DNA from: Colias croceus
Lineage: Eukaryota > Arthropoda > Insecta > Lepidoptera > Pieridae
Length of the DNA stretch: 64,000 bases
Direction: 5' to 3'
Assembly: GCF_905220415.1 (NCBI RefSeq)
Contig: NC_059550.1
Location: 10,542,501 to 10,606,500, forward strand
Within the stretch, counting starts at the first letter, position 1, and every line of letters starts with the position of its first letter. The position numbers and the translations under genes are program-made. The notes beneath the pieces are model-generated. The model was given only the letters and a program-made list of their open reading frames with translations, ran no database searches and was not told where the DNA came from. Positions 44,036 through 54,589 of the stretch are shown in pieces.

Positions 44036-44528
44036 AATATATTTATAAGTTAAGTACAAAAAAATTGTACGGTCTACTCACTTCAGAGCGCTGTAAAACC
44101 ATAGCTATTGACGTAATGAAAAAATGTTGTACATAAAAGTTGTTCCTCGAAAAATAATCTACAAAAATATCATTTCTTCGTAAAATGAAAAAAAAAAGTT
44201 TTATTGAAAAATATAAATATCTCTAATTTATGAACATTTTCACTTATAACTTTTTTATTTATAGTTCTACGACAAAAAGTTACTGAACCAAAATTGTAGA
44301 AAATTTAATTGGCAACAAATAATGCTAACAATCTTTTTTATCAGATAAATAGTTTAAGAGATATATCGTAAAAACCATTTCAACCACTATTTTCAAGATG
44401 GGACAAGGGTGGCGACCCCACAAACTTGGTTTTAGCTTCACACTGAACCCCCCTACACATCAAAAAAAAATTGCGTCCTCTAAAAAACGCAAGGTTAGGT
44501 CTAAAAAATGTAACATTTCAATGGACTA

Positions 44529-45179
44529 AACTAGGTAGGTAATGTTAGCGAATGTCGCGTTAAAAATTTTCTTTTCCCGGGCGTTTTTGTACTATTTGAC
44601 AGACCCCCAAAAGAAAGAAGGTAAAATATCCTACTTTTCAGATTACGTTCATCAGACGCACATATACAACAAGTTTATATATTATATAAAATATTATTTT
44701 TATAAACGAACTGTGTATAAAGCCCCATAATATAGTCCGCTTTTGACTGAAGACGTAACGGATAGTCGTTTTTTGAAATATCAGATGTGTATCAACATTT
44801 AAAACCAATTAATCCTCTGTTTAGGAAATAAAGAATATCTATTTGCGTTAAGGTGATTGCTACGATCTGTTCCCAGCCAATGTCCCGCTAGATGGCGCTG
44901 AATTCTACATTTCTAGTTTATTTGAGTTTTTGCGTAATTGGAAAAGATTAAGGTCGTAGGAATAGTCATGGCGATTACTGAATATTATATTTTATTTAAA
45001 TATGTCATATCATTGCCTTAAAATCCACCCAATTCGGTAAAACCATGCGTTTTAACATCTGTCATTGCATACAGGGTCGTTTACACACACAGACGTATAC
45101 AAAAATGATAAAGATTGAACTCTAGATGGCGTGAATGTAAAACAAGTTTGGCGTGTATGTATTTGAGTAGTTAGTAGCA
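44529..45179. other. intergenic, nothing recognised
   Basis: No supportable gene. Contains two ctagatggcg motifs, common in lepidopteran repeats. Confidence 0.35.
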
Positions 45180-45345
45180 TATTATATTCTGAATTTCTGA
45201 TCCATGCCTATTCACTCAAAACTACCTAATAACACTAATGATTTGTAACAGTAAATTATTTCAATAGGTAGGTATTTGAACATTTCCCAACAAGACACAA
45301 GATACAATAACAAATCTAATACACTATTTATTATTTTATTATTTA

Positions 45346-45520
45346 CTAGCGGTCCGCCCCGGCTTCGCCCGTGGTACATGTTTACGTTTTCTCTCCATAA
45401 GAAGTAAGAACCATCCTCGTACTTCAAGGAATATAATAAAAAAAGAATTATCGAAATCGGTTCAGCCGTTCTCGAGTTATGCGCTTACCAACACATTTTG
45501 CGATTCATTTTTATATTAGA
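45346..45520 (-). mobile_element. Helitron-like element (family 3), downstream copy of a tandem
   Basis: On the minus strand it starts TCTAATATAAAAATGAATCG immediately after the CTAG of its neighbour and ends CTAG at 45346-45349. The 3' hairpin block is gggcgaagccggggcgg. The next base in its orientation is T. Confidence 0.8.
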
Positions 45521-45694
45521 CTAGCGGTCCGCCCCGGCTTCGCCCGTGGTACATGTTTACGTTTTCTCTACATAAGAACCATCCTCGTACTTCAAGGAAT
45601 ATAATAAAAAAAGAATTATCGAAATCGGTTCAGCCGTTCTCGAATTATGCGCTTACCAACACATTTTGCGATTCATTTATATATATATAAGATT
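45521..45694 (-). mobile_element. Helitron-like element (family 3), upstream copy of a tandem
   Basis: Starts TCTTATATATATATAAATGA (reading down from 45694, preceded by A) and ends CTAG at 45521-45524, fused without spacer to the copy at 45346-45520. The two differ by a small indel (about 7 bp) and few substitutions. Confidence 0.8.
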
Positions 45695-46482
45695 ATGTGA
45701 AAATAACCAGGAAGGTGAAAAACATATTTACGAAAACATAGTAACATATGGCTGTCGCTACAATAATTATATTTCAATTTTATCTTTTTATACCTAGTAG
45801 AACTGGCCGACGAATAAAAAAAATCGTATTAGAATACAATATATTACGGAACAAAAAAAGGATTGTAACTGAATTAGGTAGGTATGTTTGTTTCTGGGCG
45901 CACCGTTTTCGACGACGCGACGCGACGCGCGACGTAAGCGTATAGGTATAGGTACCTACTTTGCTAAAACAAACTAATAAAATTGTGTGTCTGTCTGAAA
46001 ATTCGGAAAAGCATATTTTGCAAGTTTGTGATTACTTTGATAGTTTACCGATTTATAATAATTGTAATTGTAATTGTATAATATATAATTTGCAATGTGG
46101 TGAAATTTCATAAAAATCACGGGCCAATTTTTTGTTTTGAATCCCACCGAAAATATAATTGCGTTATTAGAATAATTAATTACTATACCTACCCACGATC
46201 AATTATAACAATATAGTCTCAAATGCATACTAGAGAAATATTGCAATTTGATTCAATTAAAATGCATAGCGTACAAAAATAAATTCACAACACAAGAAAT
46301 TCCGCGCGCAAATCATAGCGCGTGTCAATGAAATCAAGAATGTTTTATATCAAGCCGACGCGGACGAGCGACGACGCGACGCCGAACAAAAGTACCTACG
46401 ACGGACGACCACGCTTCGAGTTGCTAAACACACAGCCAAACAACAATAATGAGTAATAAATTGTTTACAAAAAAAACAAGTT

Positions 46483-46701
46483 TTCCATTTTTCTGTATGA
46501 GTAGACAGAACTTCAAAACGCCACCTGCTACGGTTTATATTATGAACGATGGTTATAAAAATAAAAGTTATATTTGTTGGTGTAAACTATTTTATTGATC
46601 AATAATTTTGGAATTTAAAACTGTCAACATTGATTACAATAAAACGCAGTTTTATTTTATTACACTATTGTTTTTTTATCAAAACATGTATTTGAAGTAC
46701 C
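46483..46701. other. spacer between repeat units A and B
   Basis: About 220 bp of AT-rich DNA with no feature of note. Confidence 0.35.
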
Positions 46702-46920
46702 ATATAATATTATGCTGATCCAAGCATTTTCACTCAAAACTAATATCACTAATGATTTGTAAAAGTAAATTATTTCAATATACATTTCATAACCAACAAG
46801 TAAGAATAATTATTATTATTCCTACCTACAACAACAAACCTAAAACACTATTTACTATGGGAAAATAACCAGGAAGGTGAAAAACATTATATTATTATTT
46901 ACGATTTCGACGCACTCGAC

Positions 46921-47214
46921 AATTATATCGACCGGCCCGCGAAGGCGCAAAAAAAACCGAAATTTACTTTAAATTATTTATTGTAAAAAAAAATTACATA
47001 ATAAATTACTCCTAACTTAACCTACGTCCCTCCCGTTCGATGTTAGAACTAAGAGTGCTCGTCCTCCTTGGCGGGGTAGCTGCAGCGTCGCGGTGGCGAT
47101 GATTGCCGCAACACTCTCTGGAAGCGCAGGTGTGCGCGATGTCGCAATTCCTAACAGGTGCAGCTTCTTGGGTGGCCCCATGCATCCTCTAATCTTATAT
47201 GTAGGTACATAACA
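46921..47214 (-). repeat. 3' LTR of the complete errantivirus
   Basis: 294 bp, TGTTATGTAC at its start and CGATATAATT at its end on the minus strand. It is the same as 54296-54589 by eye. Confidence 0.95.
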
Positions 47215-47236
47215 CCTCCCTCCTGAAGTTCAGCGA

Positions 47237-48958
47237 TTATTGGCGGGCAAGGCTCGTTAATATCGCTGAAATTTCACCCTCCGCCGATTGATGTTCTATT
47301 TCTTCTTTTTGATTACCATGAACACTCGTAGTAATAGGCTTTGATGTACGCAGTCTCCGTACGACGTACCATGTCACTAGGGCAACTGCACTCGTTATTA
47401 ATATAACATATATCGGTATTATGGAAGGCTGCATATAGAGAATCTCGTATCCGTTGTTAGTACTGATAGGCATTTCCATTGATATAGCTCTGTAACTAGC
47501 GTGTAATTTATCCAAATTTATCGAATTCAACTTCAGAACTTCTTCATCTGTATTATATTGGCTGGAATCTGGCAGGTTTGCAATTTTCATTATCTGTCCT
47601 TTGATATGGTCTTCTCGATTGACTATCTTGAAAGCCTCCGTTTGAAGAATGCAGTTTTTGGGTATTGTGGCTAAGTAGCTTCCTTTAATGACGTCATATT
47701 GATCTTGCGAGCATGATAAGTGGATTTTTGATGGCTTGGGGAAACTGATGACGTAGTGGGCGTCGTCTAATTTTTCTAGTGCGGGCGCTCCGAGCTCCAC
47801 AGGCGTGAAGAGACAAGATGCGACGACTCGTTGCGTGGTAATAAGGTGATACACGCAGTCATTTTTGGATCGATGATGGTTCAGCTTGTCCTCACATAGA
47901 TACCCTAGGCCAGACTTCGGGCATTCTGCCTCCATGTACATAAAATCCTCGTTGTGAATTGCCACAAAAGGATAGGGTGGAATTAGGACTTTACTATCTT
48001 TATTAGGAACTATGGATAATTTAAATAATTCAAAGGTAGCAGGAAGGACAACCGGGAACATAAAAACTATAACTATATTCCTATTACTATAATAATAGCC
48101 TAGTTTAACTAAATCAAAATATTCTCTATAATTAACTTGAGGGATTTGCTCTTTGCCATAAAATTTGTGTAATTTATTTAGCATTTCTTTTAGAGAATTT
48201 GAATTGAACATAAGATGATGCGTACTTTTCGCACGAATAAAACCTAATAAATTTTCTAATCTATGTAATTCTTCAGATATATCATCTATATTATCTGATA
48301 AAATCGCTACGCGTTGAATTAAATCTATGTATAGAGTAACGTTTAAATTATTGGCCTTTAAATCATTTATAGCTATTTCAATTTTTTCCTGATTTTTAAT
48401 TAAGTTGTTTAAAATATCAGATTGTTGTTCTATCCAATCTTTACTGAGGCTTATATGATTATTCATTTCTGTGACCAATTTATTCTCATTATTTTGTAAT
48501 AATTTAATTGCGGTATCATATTTAATTGCATCTGTATAGTCTAGATTACCAGAAATACTTTTTATAACTGAACCTAAACCATCTATGAGACCTCTCTTTA
48601 TGCGATTGGGTTCAAAAGTTTCCAACTGATTTGACAATTTAATAATCTTATAATGCAAGTGTTCAATATGTGAATTATAAAGCGAAAATAATTTATCGTG
48701 CAAATTAGGCGTTAATGAATTTAATTGATCCTTTACTATGGTTATACTATCACGAATATCCTTTAAATTAATAATTTGCAAAAATGAATGATAATGAGTG
48801 ACAATTCTAGCAGTTCCAATATTAAATGGTAATATACCAGGTCCGTCATCCAAGCTAGTCAGGGTGGGATCTTCTGCTTGAATCTGGCACAGGATCAGAG
48901 GAAGGATTCTGTAACAATTTAGGTACCCTCTTAAGCCTAGATTTAGCAACAGCGCCAT
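47237..48958 (-). CDS. env: errantivirus env-like (F-type) glycoprotein
   Basis: Up to 573 residues. The annotated start overlaps the end of pol by about 100 bases in another frame; env of errantiviruses is usually made from a spliced mRNA, so the true N-terminus is uncertain. A hydrophobic N-terminal segment can serve as signal peptide. At about residue 118 lies a furin-type R-x-K-R site followed by GLIDGLGS, as in insect errantivirus and baculovirus F-type proteins. The central part is helical, with a long coiled-coil-like stretch. A single membrane segment (about residues 520-540, IIPIYVILITSAVALV) is followed by a short cytoplasmic tail. No stop or frame break is seen. Whether particles are made cannot be told. 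Confidence 0.85.
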   Translation of the reverse strand: MALLLNLGLRGYLNCYRILPLILCQIQAEDPTLTSLDDGPGILPFNIGTARIVTHYHSFLQIINLKDIRDSITIVKDQLNSLTPNLHDKLFSLYNSHIEHLHYKIIKLSNQLETFEPNRIKRGLIDGLGSVIKSISGNLDYTDAIKYDTAIKLLQNNENKLVTEMNNHISLSKDWIEQQSDILNNLIKNQEKIEIAINDLKANNLNVTLYIDLIQRVAILSDNIDDISEELHRLENLLGFIRAKSTHHLMFNSNSLKEMLNKLHKFYGKEQIPQVNYREYFDLVKLGYYYSNRNIVIVFMFPVVLPATFELFKLSIVPNKDSKVLIPPYPFVAIHNEDFMYMEAECPKSGLGYLCEDKLNHHRSKNDCVYHLITTQRVVASCLFTPVELGAPALEKLDDAHYVISFPKPSKIHLSCSQDQYDVIKGSYLATIPKNCILQTEAFKIVNREDHIKGQIMKIANLPDSSQYNTDEEVLKLNSINLDKLHASYRAISMEMPISTNNGYEILYMQPSIIPIYVILITSAVALVTWYVVRRLRTSKPITTSVHGNQKEEIEHQSAEGEISAILTSLARQ

Positions 48959-51900
48959 ATTTCTTCTTAGTATAGATATGAATAGGTAAATCAGCCAGTA
49001 CAGTATCGTGCGTAAAACGCGGTGCGGTCTTTTGTCGACTAGCCCTAGGATTTCTTACAAAAATTTGTTGATCTGGATAATACTGTATTTCGGGTTCGCG
49101 GTTCCTATTAATGTTTTCTGTAATTTGAGTACGGCGTTCCAAAGACGATTCATTAATAATTTTGAATACTTTGTGCATACTATCGCGATGTTCTTGCATA
49201 TATTGCTGTAAGACATTTTCTGATAGATCGATATCTACAGGATCGCGGGGATCTAAATGACCGGTTATAATGTCAAGAGGCCTGCACTTCGTAAAACTGT
49301 GGATCGAACTATTATAGGCAAGAACAGCATACGGCATTAAGTTAATGATTAATTCACCACGTCGTTCAAGTTTTAGTAAACGTATGTGTTCTAATAAAGT
49401 TGAGTGAAGCCGTTCTACCATACCATTTTCGTTAGGTGCATGAGCTAATAACTTATGGTGATTTATTCTATGAAGCCTTACAAATTCACTGAATATTTGG
49501 TTCGTGAACTCAGGACCTCGATCCGTTACGACACTCATAGGTAAGCCATGATGTGTACCAAACGTCAAAAGAGCCTGAACTACGCTTATTGCGGTTGCGT
49601 CCTTTAAACAATATGCTTGAGCATACTTAGAGAATGCATCTATTATAGTGAGATATTTCTGAGAATCAATACTAAGTAAATCGAGATGTACTATTTCAAA
49701 AGGTTTTGTAGGAGGAACTACGATTCGAAATTTTGGATTTACTGGAATTCTATCATATTTCCCTTGACCACATATGCTACACTCATTAATATATTTAGTT
49801 ACTGCTTCCTTCATTTTAGGCCAAAAGTATTTCCTAGATAAAGATAAATGAGTTTCGTTAATTCCGCGATGGTTAGTTTTGCCTTCATGATAATTTCGTA
49901 TTATTTCCTGTTGCTTAAAGTAATCTTTGACATTTTGCAATTCTAATTTTGTAAGAACTAAATCCATACATGAACTTTTAAAATTACTCTGTATTATTGG
50001 AACTATAGTACACATAGCATCAGGGGGATGAACTAGAATTGCAGTTTTTATCTTAGGATCTACATATTTTTTAATTAGTGAAACTATTTCGCTATCAATA
50101 TTCGCTTTGTTAACATTAATATCTATCTTAGTATGATTTTCAAAAGGTTTTGAAATTATAGGCTTACTCGGTACTCTATCTATTAAAGTAATAACTATCT
50201 GTCTCTTAAATTTATTCAACGGGTGATCTGTTATAGGTATATCTAGAATTGGGTTCTCCGCGTCAGTATGAACTGTGACGGTGTCGGAATTTGCTGTAAG
50301 AGTACTTGATTTCGAATGTGCAGTAATCGTACTTGAATTTGAATTAACAGTAATTGTATCTGAACTTCTTCTTATTAACGAAGGTGTTGTTTCTGTTGGT
50401 TTAACCGCTAAAGAATCTGTTTCCTCATTGTTAATTTGAATACGCGATAAAGCATCGGCGTTACAATTTTGCTTTCCCTGCTTATAAATTACGGTGTAAT
50501 CGTATTCGCTAAGTTTGAGCCTCCAACGTGTGAGACGGGAATTAGGTTCCTTTAAATTCATGACCCATTGAAGGGGCCTATGATCAGTTATAATTTTAAA
50601 CTTGCGGCCAAAAAGGTAAGGACGGAAATATTTCGTTGCCCAGACAATTGCTAATAATTCCTTCTCAATCGTACTATAATTAATTTCGCTACTATTAAGT
50701 GTACGTGAAGCGTACGCAATTGGTTTATCGGAACCAACGGGGCCTTGCGAGAGTACAGCACCGATGGCTAAATTCGACGCATCAGTCGTAAGAATAAATT
50801 CTTTATTGAAATCAGGATACTGGAGAATTGGATCGTTCATTAATAATGTTTTACACCTATCGAAACATTCAATGTAATCTTTAGAAAATGTTATCTTTGA
50901 ACCCTTTTTTAAGCATTGTGTCATGGGCTTCGTGATTTTAGCGAAATCTGGTATGAATTTCCGATAATAACCTAATAGACCTAGAAATCGTTTAATATCG
51001 GTTGGAGTTTTCGGAAGGGGATACTTTTGGATGGCAGATATCTTATCTGGGTTAGGTTTTATCCCATCTTTGCTAATAATGTGACCTAGATACGCGGTTT
51101 CGAGTTTAAGAAATTCCGATTTATCCATTTGTATTTTAAAGTTGGATTCACGCAATTTCTGAAACACTTTCCCAAGATTAACGATATGCTCCTGTAAAGA
51201 AGTGCTAAATACTATTATATCATCTAGGTAGACTAGACAAATAGAATTTTGCAATTCTCTCAGTACATTGTCCATTACTCTTTGAAAAGTAGACGGACTA
51301 TTCTTTAGACCCATGGGCATTCTTAAGAATTCAAAATGACCATGTTCTACACTAAAAGCGGTTTTTGGAATGTCAGCTGGGTTCATTTCTACTTGATAAA
51401 ACCCACTTGCTAAATCTAACGTTGTGAAGTATTGACAGTTACCCAATTTATGTAAGACATCTGTAATATTAGGAATCGGATATTTGTCATCCAAAGTTTT
51501 CTCATTTAACTTTCTAAAATCAACAACTAAACGCCATTTAACTTTGCCGGATGCATCTGCCTTTTTAGGTACCACCCAAATAGGAGAGCTCCATGCTGAA
51601 TCTGATGGTCTAATAATACCCTGTTCTAACATCTTACTTATCTGATTCTGTACTTCCTGTCTATGAATAAATGGATAGCGATAACTTTTCGTATAAACCG
51701 GTATTTCATCCTTAGTTCTAATAGAATGCTTAATTTTATTCGTAAATGTTAAGGTTTCTCCTTCTATATAAAATACATCCGCATACTGTGAACATAATGA
51801 CTCTAAATTTAAACGTTCCTCATTATTTAAGTGATCAGTACGCAAGCGAGATAATACCTGTTTCACACGGTCGGACGAACGTTTGGTGCGCGTGCACTCG

Positions 51901-52463
51901 TTATTATAAACCTCGGCACATACTGGTCGATCCATTGAAAAAATTACGTCATTACGGGTTGGATTAGAAATTTCCACGATAGCGCGATTGCTTTTCGCCT
52001 TCGTTAAACATTCAGAAATATGACAATTACATATAATTTGTTCCGGTATAATAGCGTCTCCATTCTCAACATCTATAGGTAATCTAACTAATTTACTACT
52101 TCCTGCGGGTATGACGTCCTCATAAAGATTAGCGTTCCGTGAGTCATATACTAATAACCGATTCGTAGCATTGCAAGTATTTAAAGTTTTAGTTTTATAA
52201 TTAATTGATGCTTCCCATTTATCTAACAAATCTGAACCTATTAAGCCGTCGAAATAATTGTGAAATTTATAAACGAAAAATGTAATATCGTCAGGGTCAT
52301 TAAATTCAGGAAAACTAGGTAATGTTATAGAATAATTACTACGAGTTACAGCATGAACATTACTTACTTCAAAGGGGTCATAATTAAGAGTAACGTCAGG
52401 AAAATATCTCTGTACTGCATCAGGGCTAAGAAAAGATTGGTTAGCTCCAGTATCAATTAACAA
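48855..52463 (-). CDS. pol: errantivirus Pol: protease, reverse transcriptase, RNase H, integrase
   Basis: About 1,200 residues in one open frame, lying -1 relative to gag and open upstream of 52463 into the gag 3' end. It is therefore probably made by ribosomal frameshifting; I found no textbook heptamer at the overlap. Order of domains: retropepsin-like protease with LIDTGAN (residues 2-8), reverse transcriptase (about 250-440) with MPMGLKNSP and the catalytic YLDD at 412-415, RNase H (about 555-675) with TDAS, and integrase (from about 860) with an HHCC zinc motif, the TDRGPEF block and N-E-x-x-V-E-R-L. All key residues are visible, so the protein looks functional. It ends just inside the env-like frame. 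Confidence 0.95.
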   Translation of the reverse strand: MLIDTGANQSFLSPDAVQRYFPDVTLNYDPFEVSNVHAVTRSNYSITLPSFPEFNDPDDITFFVYKFHNYFDGLIGSDLLDKWEASINYKTKTLNTCNATNRLLVYDSRNANLYEDVIPAGSSKLVRLPIDVENGDAIIPEQIICNCHISECLTKAKSNRAIVEISNPTRNDVIFSMDRPVCAEVYNNECTRTKRSSDRVKQVLSRLRTDHLNNEERLNLESLCSQYADVFYIEGETLTFTNKIKHSIRTKDEIPVYTKSYRYPFIHRQEVQNQISKMLEQGIIRPSDSAWSSPIWVVPKKADASGKVKWRLVVDFRKLNEKTLDDKYPIPNITDVLHKLGNCQYFTTLDLASGFYQVEMNPADIPKTAFSVEHGHFEFLRMPMGLKNSPSTFQRVMDNVLRELQNSICLVYLDDIIVFSTSLQEHIVNLGKVFQKLRESNFKIQMDKSEFLKLETAYLGHIISKDGIKPNPDKISAIQKYPLPKTPTDIKRFLGLLGYYRKFIPDFAKITKPMTQCLKKGSKITFSKDYIECFDRCKTLLMNDPILQYPDFNKEFILTTDASNLAIGAVLSQGPVGSDKPIAYASRTLNSSEINYSTIEKELLAIVWATKYFRPYLFGRKFKIITDHRPLQWVMNLKEPNSRLTRWRLKLSEYDYTVIYKQGKQNCNADALSRIQINNEETDSLAVKPTETTPSLIRRSSDTITVNSNSSTITAHSKSSTLTANSDTVTVHTDAENPILDIPITDHPLNKFKRQIVITLIDRVPSKPIISKPFENHTKIDINVNKANIDSEIVSLIKKYVDPKIKTAILVHPPDAMCTIVPIIQSNFKSSCMDLVLTKLELQNVKDYFKQQEIIRNYHEGKTNHRGINETHLSLSRKYFWPKMKEAVTKYINECSICGQGKYDRIPVNPKFRIVVPPTKPFEIVHLDLLSIDSQKYLTIIDAFSKYAQAYCLKDATAISVVQALLTFGTHHGLPMSVVTDRGPEFTNQIFSEFVRLHRINHHKLLAHAPNENGMVERLHSTLLEHIRLLKLERRGELIINLMPYAVLAYNSSIHSFTKCRPLDIITGHLDPRDPVDIDLSENVLQQYMQEHRDSMHKVFKIINESSLERRTQITENINRNREPEIQYYPDQQIFVRNPRASRQKTAPRFTHDTVLADLPIHIYTKKKYGAVAKSRLKRVPKLLQNPSSDPVPDSSRRSHPD

Positions 52464-52525
52464 TTTAAGTGGAGGATTATGAATTTGAATATAAGGAAGC
52501 TGACGTTGCGTGTGTAGATTTAATT

Positions 52526-53737
52526 CTATTTTGGTTTTTCTAATTTTGGTGGATTCTGAAAATCCTGATCGTGTTCTGAACGTACGTCACACGTTTCATC
52601 AGAATTTTCAGGTGCGTCTGTCTGTTCGTAATGTACATAAGGTTCATATTCCGTACAGTGATATTCATTATTATAATAGTTATCCTCATAAGGATATAAA
52701 TCGGTACAGTAATATTCTTCGTTATCTATATATTCATTATGATTCATCTCCCTAGTCTTAAAGTAATTACTCGGGGGTGGATTACCAAATTTTGACCAAT
52801 CATGAGCGCGTGCAAAAGGTGTTGGTGGTAAAGTCTTTGTAACGTAATGGCTAACGCCACTCATAGGATGCGGTTTCGGTTGCGCGGGATGTTTAGGCTG
52901 TAATCTGAACGTATTGCTCTGCGGGTTATAGTTAGGGGGTGCAGCGCGGAAAATTTGCATAGTACGAGTAGGACGTGCTGGTCCCTGTGGTTGATTAAAA
53001 TTTCGATTAAAATTTGGTGGCTTAAATTGCGGTCTGAACGAATGTAAAGGCTGTAGTTTAGAAGAGATAGGTTCACTAAAATCATTATGTCTATAAAACG
53101 GTTCATTCGAGTACGGCATTCTAAAGGGTACGTGGGGTTTCCTATCAAAAGTTTCATTACGTTGTTGAAGGTATAAAGTGCTTTGTTCTTCATTCACGTA
53201 TTCTAATGCTTTTTCAATGGTTGCGGGGCGCATGCAACGTATACGTGAGCCTAACGGATCTCGTAGGCCACGTAGGAAAGCCTGTAGTGTTAATTTTTGA
53301 TACAGGTCCCTTTTTGCCTCACGAGTAGTAACGACTGTTTCATGTAATGCTATATACGTCATTATAGTACTAAAAAGATGTTGACATTTTTCGTAAAACT
53401 CTTGAGGAGAGCTACGACCTTGCGTTAATAAGGCTAAATCGTTATAAAGGGCGGTCTCATCTCTATGGTCAGAAAAGTTATTAACTAATACGCTTTTGAT
53501 ACCGTGCCAAGTAGTAGGTATACCGTTTGCATTAATAACTCGGGCTGCAGGCCCAGTGATTTTATTTAAAATACCATTACATAACGCGGCAGTTTTTAAA
53601 GTATTTCCGGGATCTTTTTCTATAAATTCCTCAGCCAATTGGTCACTTAAATGTATAAATCTTGTTAAAACGTTAACATTACCATCGAATTCTGGCAAAA
53701 GCCTAAGTGCATTAAAAATTTTATCTAAATCTGACAT
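52526..53737 (-). CDS. gag: errantivirus Gag
   Basis: 403 residues from ATG at 53737 to TAG at 52526-52528. The N-terminal two thirds (to about residue 190) are helix-rich and match the capsid-like region of gypsy-group Gag. The middle is Pro/Asn/Gln/Arg-rich. The C-terminus is strongly Tyr/Glu/Asn-rich (YYCTDLYPYEDNYYNNEY). No CCHC zinc knuckle is present, which is usual for errantiviruses. Pol follows in the -1 frame. Confidence 0.85.
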   Translation of the reverse strand: MSDLDKIFNALRLLPEFDGNVNVLTRFIHLSDQLAEEFIEKDPGNTLKTAALCNGILNKITGPAARVINANGIPTTWHGIKSVLVNNFSDHRDETALYNDLALLTQGRSSPQEFYEKCQHLFSTIMTYIALHETVVTTREAKRDLYQKLTLQAFLRGLRDPLGSRIRCMRPATIEKALEYVNEEQSTLYLQQRNETFDRKPHVPFRMPYSNEPFYRHNDFSEPISSKLQPLHSFRPQFKPPNFNRNFNQPQGPARPTRTMQIFRAAPPNYNPQSNTFRLQPKHPAQPKPHPMSGVSHYVTKTLPPTPFARAHDWSKFGNPPPSNYFKTREMNHNEYIDNEEYYCTDLYPYEDNYYNNEYHCTEYEPYVHYEQTDAPENSDETCDVRSEHDQDFQNPPKLEKPK

Positions 53738-54295
53738 TTTAGATATCTGTATTTCCTATACTTGTAATATAAAATATATTAAATTTAATTAAATTTATTA
53801 ACTTCGTTAAACTAATATAAAAAAAATAATAATCTTTACCTAATTAATATATCTGAATTATGAAATGAATTAATTCGCAAAATTTGAAAATTAATTAATT
53901 CGTAATTAATTAATATTTAAACTTATTAATCTTTTATCAACCTAATATCTATATTTGAATTTTACAATTTGATTTTGTAAAATTCGAAAATTAATTCGCG
54001 ATGAATTAATATTTTAAACCTACGCGCTACAGTTCCTCGGTTCCCGTGAATGGGTAATCTAGGAAAACTTACAAATCTAGGAATGGCAAGTCACTAAGAG
54101 AATTAGTGTACTTACAGGATTTTCATTTCGGCCTTTCTTGCAGTATCAATGTTCGGATACCCTTCGCGTTGCGGCGGCCAATAGATGTAGGTTCTTGGTC
54201 CCCGTCGTCGTCCCTCCGATGGAATGGCAATTCTCGATGCTTGTAGTTTCGCGTTCCGAGAGACGGCTCTCGAGGATCATCCACAAGACTGCGCC
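53738..54295 (-). other. 5' leader and primer-binding site of the errantivirus
   Basis: About 560 bp of untranslated leader. Next to the LTR the minus strand reads TGGCGCAGTCTTGTGGATGA, the primer-binding site. The remainder is AT-rich near gag and GC-richer near the LTR. Confidence 0.75.
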
Positions 54296-54589
54296 AATTA
54301 TATCGACCGGCCCGCGAAGGCGCAAAAAAAACCGAAATTTACTTTAAATTATTTATTGTAAAAAAAAATTACATAATAAATTACTCCTAACTTAACCTAC
54401 GTCCCTCCCGTTCGATGTTAGAACTAAGAGTGCTCGTCCTCCTTGGCGGGGTAGCTGCAGCGTCGCGGTGGCGATGATTGCCGCAACACTCTCTGGAAGC
54501 GCAGGTGTGCGCGATGTCGCAATTCCTAACAGGTGCAGCTTCTTGGGTGGCCCCATGCATCCTCTAATCTTATATGTAGGTACATAACA
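54296..54589 (-). repeat. 5' LTR of the complete errantivirus
   Basis: 294 bp, the twin of 46921-47214. It is expected to hold the promoter of the element. Confidence 0.95.

Larger units (their letters stand above)
42612..44526. mobile_element. fold-back element with about 380-bp inverted repeats
   Basis: GTCCATTGAAAAGTTAC at the left end and its near-perfect complement at the right end are flanked by TA. The inverted arms (about 42612-42990 and 44135-44526) share gtggggtcgccacccttgtc, the tacgatatatctctta block and a ttttgtcgtagaactata block, with scattered changes and small indels. No transposase frame exists. TA flanks suggest a Tc1/mariner-like or similar source. The centre holds other insertions. 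Confidence 0.75.
45180..46482 (+). repeat. direct repeat, unit A (with Helitron-like pair inside)
   Basis: Without the 349-bp Helitron-like pair the unit is about 950 bp. Shared landmarks with units B and C include gaaaataaccaggaaggtga, tctgtctgaaaattcgg, gtttaccgatttataataat, aaaatcacgggccaatttt, ccgcgcgcaaatcatagcgc and a (CGACG)-rich end. The function is unknown; no gene is seen. Confidence 0.8.
46921..54589 (-). mobile_element. full-length errantivirus (insect endogenous retrovirus type)
   Basis: A 7,669-bp minus-strand element with two 294-bp LTRs (46921-47214 and 54296-54589) that look identical by eye, flanked by CGAC (46917-46920 and 54590-54593). It has a TGGCGCAGTC primer-binding site after the 5' LTR and a GGAGGGAGG polypurine tract before the 3' LTR. 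Three long frames are open: gag (403 codons), pol (over 1200) and an env-like gene (573). This is the Ty3/gypsy errantivirus arrangement. Identical LTRs and open frames indicate a very recent insertion. Confidence 0.95.

Noticed and set aside
52520..52560. A textbook -1 slippery heptamer at the errantivirus gag-pol overlap
   Set aside because: Pol is in the -1 frame, but the A-rich stretch before the gag stop does not fit X-XXY-YYZ in register, so no site is claimed.
54138..54347. Small frame across the errantivirus leader and LTR
   Set aside because: Crosses the primer-binding site and LTR border on the opposite strand; no support.
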